From JAQAZP01 sp965531145 (GTDB lineage: Bacteria > Acidobacteriota > JAQAZP01), in assembly GCA_965531145.1 (NCBI GenBank), contig CBESOE010000003.1:35207-99206 (forward strand): a stretch of 64,000 nt of DNA. Direction: 5' to 3'. The notes under the pieces are model-generated. The model had not been told where the DNA came from. It searched no databases and saw only the letters and a list, made by a program, of their open reading frames with translations. This document shows, in pieces, positions 61,420 to 64,000 of this stretch. Position numbers and translations under genes: made by a program. The first letter of the stretch is position 1, and every line of letters starts with the position of its first letter.

Positions 61420-61510
61420 AATGCGTCCTGTGAAAATGTGGATAACGTAAAGTGCCGCACTTACTTAGCACAACCGCTGCACATTGGCAAGCATGATCTG
61501 GCCCCACCGG

Positions 61511-63073
61511 TCATTTGCCCGGGGGCGGAGGCTGGTAGACGATCCGGTCGCGGCCCTCGTCCTTGGCCCGGTAGAGCGCCATGTCGGCATAGCGGATCAG
61601 GGTGTCGCGGTTGATCGCCTTGCCGTTCATGGTGGCCACACCGAAGCTGGCGGAGATCGGAGCGTGCTTGCCGCGGCAGAGGAATTTGAAAGCCTTGATG
61701 TTCTCCTGCATCCTGCGGGCCACCTCGAGGGCGCCCACCCGGCCGGTCTCCGGCAGGGTGACGATGAACTCCTCACCGCCGAATCGGCCGAGGAGGTCGA
61801 TCTTGCGCTTGCTGGCCAGCAGGATCCGGGCCACCCGCTTGAGCACCTGATTGCCCTCGTCATGGCCGTACTGATCGTTGATCTGCTTGAAGTGGTCAAG
61901 GTCGATCATGATACAGGAGAGCGGAGCCGAGAACCGCCGGGCACGGGAAATCTCCTCCTCCATCCGCTCGAGGAAATGGCCGATGTTGTAAAGCTTGGTC
62001 AGGCCGTCGGTGATCGCCAGCTGCTGAGTCTTGAGGTGCAGGGCGCAGTTGCTCAGGGCGCTGGCCAGGTTCTCGCCCACGTGGTTGAACAGGGCCATCG
62101 ACTCGTCGTTGAACCGCTGGTCCTCGCGGCCCGAGAGGTTGAGCACGCCGATGAGGATCCCGTCGATCATCAGCGGCACCGTGCAGCAGGAGTCGCCGCG
62201 GTACTTGGGCCGCACCCATCCCCGGTGGTAGTCGGAACGGCTGAAGCTCTCCACCATGATCGGCCTGGCGCCTTCGATCACGTCCCGCATCAGCCCTGGA
62301 TTCACCTCTTTCAGCGGGTGCTCCCGGTCGTCGATCCCCATTGGGTGGTTGTGAACCCGGCAGATGGTGACACTTTGCTCTTCCTCCACCCCCTCCAGCA
62401 GCCGCCGTTTGACCTCGAAGAGCGAGAAGAGGTCGATATCGAGCAGGGAGGGCAGCTCCTCGTGCAGCACGTCAAAGAGCCGGTTGTAGCTCAGCAGGTT
62501 GATCCGGTGACTGAACTGGGCCAGCCGTTCGGACTGCCGGAGGTGCGTCTCCAGCTGGCGGTTCTTGGTGGCCAGTTTCTGAGTGCCGTCCTCCACCTTG
62601 CCTTCGAGCTGCCGATTGACCCGCATCAACTCGTCGGCCAGCAGGCTGTTCTCCTGGGAGAGGCGCCGGTAGCGGATGGCCTGGTCGAGGATCTGGCGCA
62701 GTTCCACATCTTTCAGCGGCTTGTGCAGGAACTGGTAGATATGGCCGCGGTTCACCGCCTCGATCACGTCTTCCACGTCGCGGAAGGCGGTCATCAGCAG
62801 CCGGACCGTCTCGGGGAACTGCTCCTGGACGATGGAGAGCAGTTCAACGCCGGTCATCCCGGCCATCCTCATGTCGGTGATGATCACCGACACCGGTTGC
62901 TCCCCAAGGATCCGCAGCGCCTCCTCGCCGCTGCGGGCGCGGAGCACGTTGTAATCCTCTGAAAAAGCATCCTCCAGAAAGTCGAGGACCAGTGTCTCGT
63001 CATCCACGAAGAGGACGGTGTTGAATCCGGATTTCTTATCCACTCTCTTCTCCACTCCAGAAAGCAATGGCAT
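61511..63073 (-). CDS. Response regulator with GAF-like and GGDEF domains (diguanylate cyclase)
   Basis: About 520 residues from ATG 63073, preceded by GAGGAG 4 bases upstream; the frame is open to 63154. Residues ~18-135 are a receiver: VLFVDDETLVLDFL, phospho-acceptor in VIITDMRMAGMTGVEL, and FLHKPLKD. A coiled coil (ELMRVNRQLEGKVEDGTQKL) leads to a GAF-like sensor (~195-345, CCTVPLMIDGILIGVLNL). The C-terminus is a full GGDEF domain with active-site GGEEF and the inhibitory I-site RKID five residues before it. It should make cyclic-di-GMP under product inhibition. An HD-GYP regulator at 8.5 kb would degrade the product. Confidence 0.94.
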   Translation of the reverse strand: MPLLSGVEKRVDKKSGFNTVLFVDDETLVLDFLEDAFSEDYNVLRARSGEEALRILGEQPVSVIITDMRMAGMTGVELLSIVQEQFPETVRLLMTAFRDVEDVIEAVNRGHIYQFLHKPLKDVELRQILDQAIRYRRLSQENSLLADELMRVNRQLEGKVEDGTQKLATKNRQLETHLRQSERLAQFSHRINLLSYNRLFDVLHEELPSLLDIDLFSLFEVKRRLLEGVEEEQSVTICRVHNHPMGIDDREHPLKEVNPGLMRDVIEGARPIMVESFSRSDYHRGWVRPKYRGDSCCTVPLMIDGILIGVLNLSGREDQRFNDESMALFNHVGENLASALSNCALHLKTQQLAITDGLTKLYNIGHFLERMEEEISRARRFSAPLSCIMIDLDHFKQINDQYGHDEGNQVLKRVARILLASKRKIDLLGRFGGEEFIVTLPETGRVGALEVARRMQENIKAFKFLCRGKHAPISASFGVATMNGKAINRDTLIRYADMALYRAKDEGRDRIVYQPPPPGK

Positions 63074-63266
63074 GACTCTCCTCAATACGCAGGAATCCCC
63101 ACTGCCACTGGAGAATACTCTCAACCGGGCAGGCGGTGCTCCAATAGACACCACCGATCACTATATCGACACAACTGTTGACAAAGAGAAGCTGTGTTTT
63201 ACCCCTTGGCCATAAAACAGGCCCGTCCCCCGGTATTAGACCGAAATTCTCCCAGGAATTCGGGTA

Positions 63267-64000
63267 TCAGGGAACTGCCAGGGCATAATACCCTTTTCGG
63301 GCGATAACTGACAATCCGGATCGGCGGACCTTGACCTCGATATTTCGCCAACGGCCGTCGGCCACGAATTCTTTGGGCTGGTAGGAAAGGAGATACTGGT
63401 TGTGCAGTTCGCGGCCGATCTCCCGGTAGACACCGGAGAGTTCGCCGGGCTGCATGGAGAAATACGCCTCGCCGCCGGTCTCGTCGGCCAGCCGCTGCAG
63501 CTCGTCGCGGTCGATACTGACCCCCAGGCCGATGGTGAACACCCGGGTATCCTCCACATGGGCCTGCCTGAGCACCTGCTCGAAGGTCTTCACACTGCCG
63601 CCGGTGAAACTGGCGTCCATCCCGTCGGAGAGGAGCACCACCACCCGGCCGTGTTCCCGGGCGGCCAGCTTGTCGATGGAGAGGGCCAGAGCGTCATAGA
63701 GGGCGGTGGAGCCGTCCGGGCGGAGAATCTCCAGTGCTTTCTTCAGTTTGCCCTTGTCGTTGGTGAAGGCGCTGAGGGTGCGGGCCTCGTGGTCGAACTC
63801 CACCAGCATCACCTGGTCAATGGGACGCACGGAGCCGATGAAATCGGCCAGCCCGCGGCGGGCCTCGTCCATCCGCCCCAGCATGCTCTCGCTGCTGTCC
63901 ACCAGCAGGATGATCGAGAGGGGGGTCTGCTCGTGGGCAAAGTGGACGATCTCCTGGGGTTTCCCGTCCTCCAGGACCATGAAGTCATCCCGGGTCAGGT
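63267..64000 (-). CDS. VWFA-related domain protein, partial
   Basis: The frame is open to the right edge, so the N-terminus is missing; an internal ATG at 63980 sits in the typical text LTRDDFMVLEDGKPQEI. A von Willebrand factor A domain follows: MIDAS motif LLVDSSESM, LRPDGSTALYDALALSIDKL and VVLLSDGMDA, then RVFTIGLGVSID. The C-terminus ends RRSGLSVIARKGYYA. This matches the VWFA-related family frequent in Acidobacteria, usually exported and of unknown role. Its presence is one of the few taxonomic pointers in the window. Confidence 0.88.
   Translation of the reverse strand, partial: LTRDDFMVLEDGKPQEIVHFAHEQTPLSIILLVDSSESMLGRMDEARRGLADFIGSVRPIDQVMLVEFDHEARTLSAFTNDKGKLKKALEILRPDGSTALYDALALSIDKLAAREHGRVVVLLSDGMDASFTGGSVKTFEQVLRQAHVEDTRVFTIGLGVSIDRDELQRLADETGGEAYFSMQPGELSGVYREIGRELHNQYLLSYQPKEFVADGRWRNIEVKVRRSGLSVIARKGYYALAVP

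Overview
This is 64 kb of GC-rich bacterial chromosome with ordinary housekeeping genes (pgi, purA, two tRNA genes, a UvrA). The rest is dominated by export, cell-surface and second-messenger genes. The organism is probably an uncultured-type lineage near Acidobacteriota (Thermoanaerobaculia-like) or Krumholzibacteriota/Eisenbacteria. The pointers are a VWFA-related protein of the type common in Acidobacteria, several sulfatase-fold lipoproteins, DUF2723 and TMTC-like membrane enzymes, and many secreted right-handed beta-helix proteins. The taxonomic call is an inference and uncertain.

Layout. 1-8.4 kb: end of a membrane glycosyltransferase, an S41 peptidase, then a minus-strand operon DUF2723 -> sulfatase-fold lipoprotein -> pgi -> sirtuin. 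8.5-14 kb: HD-GYP regulator, a large TPP2-like subtilase, a dolichol-phosphate-mannose-synthase-like GT2. 14.1-20.3 kb: a four-gene minus-strand cyanophycin-type operon (cyanophycinase, CphA2-like ligase, isoaspartyl dipeptidase, CphA-like ligase). 20.5-26 kb: a tandem-fused 1821-residue UvrA. 26-35.6 kb: phosphatase and sulfatase-fold lipoproteins, membrane glycosyltransferases and two genes interrupted by in-frame UGA. 35.8-37.2 kb: a degenerate aldo/keto reductase and a HigBA toxin-antitoxin pair. 37.3-59.6 kb: an array of large exported proteins, six of which share one C-terminal six-bladed propeller. 59.8-64 kb: tRNA-Glu, tRNA-Lys, purA, a GGDEF response regulator and a partial VWFA protein.

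The most notable result is a set of probable selenoproteins. Three genes carry an in-frame UGA exactly where a redox Cys of a CxxC motif is expected: a DUF3179 protein (UPLC), a thioredoxin-fold lipoprotein (UGPC) and the thioredoxin-like N-domain of a propeller protein (UAYC). Each UGA is followed at a suitable distance by a hairpin with a G in its apical loop, as expected for a bacterial SECIS. A fourth in-frame UGA, in a beta-helix protein, also has a hairpin but no CxxC context. All four products have export signals. No selenocysteine machinery is in the window.

The second notable result is the cyanophycin-type operon. One synthetase keeps an intact Mur-type P-loop but lacks the C-terminal lid. 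The other keeps the ATP-grasp domain but has lost the P-loop. A third is a pair of ~120-nt dispersed elements that follow stop codons and fold into a long stem with compensatory changes between copies, alongside a separate family of GGGACAG inverted repeats that sit at gene ends.
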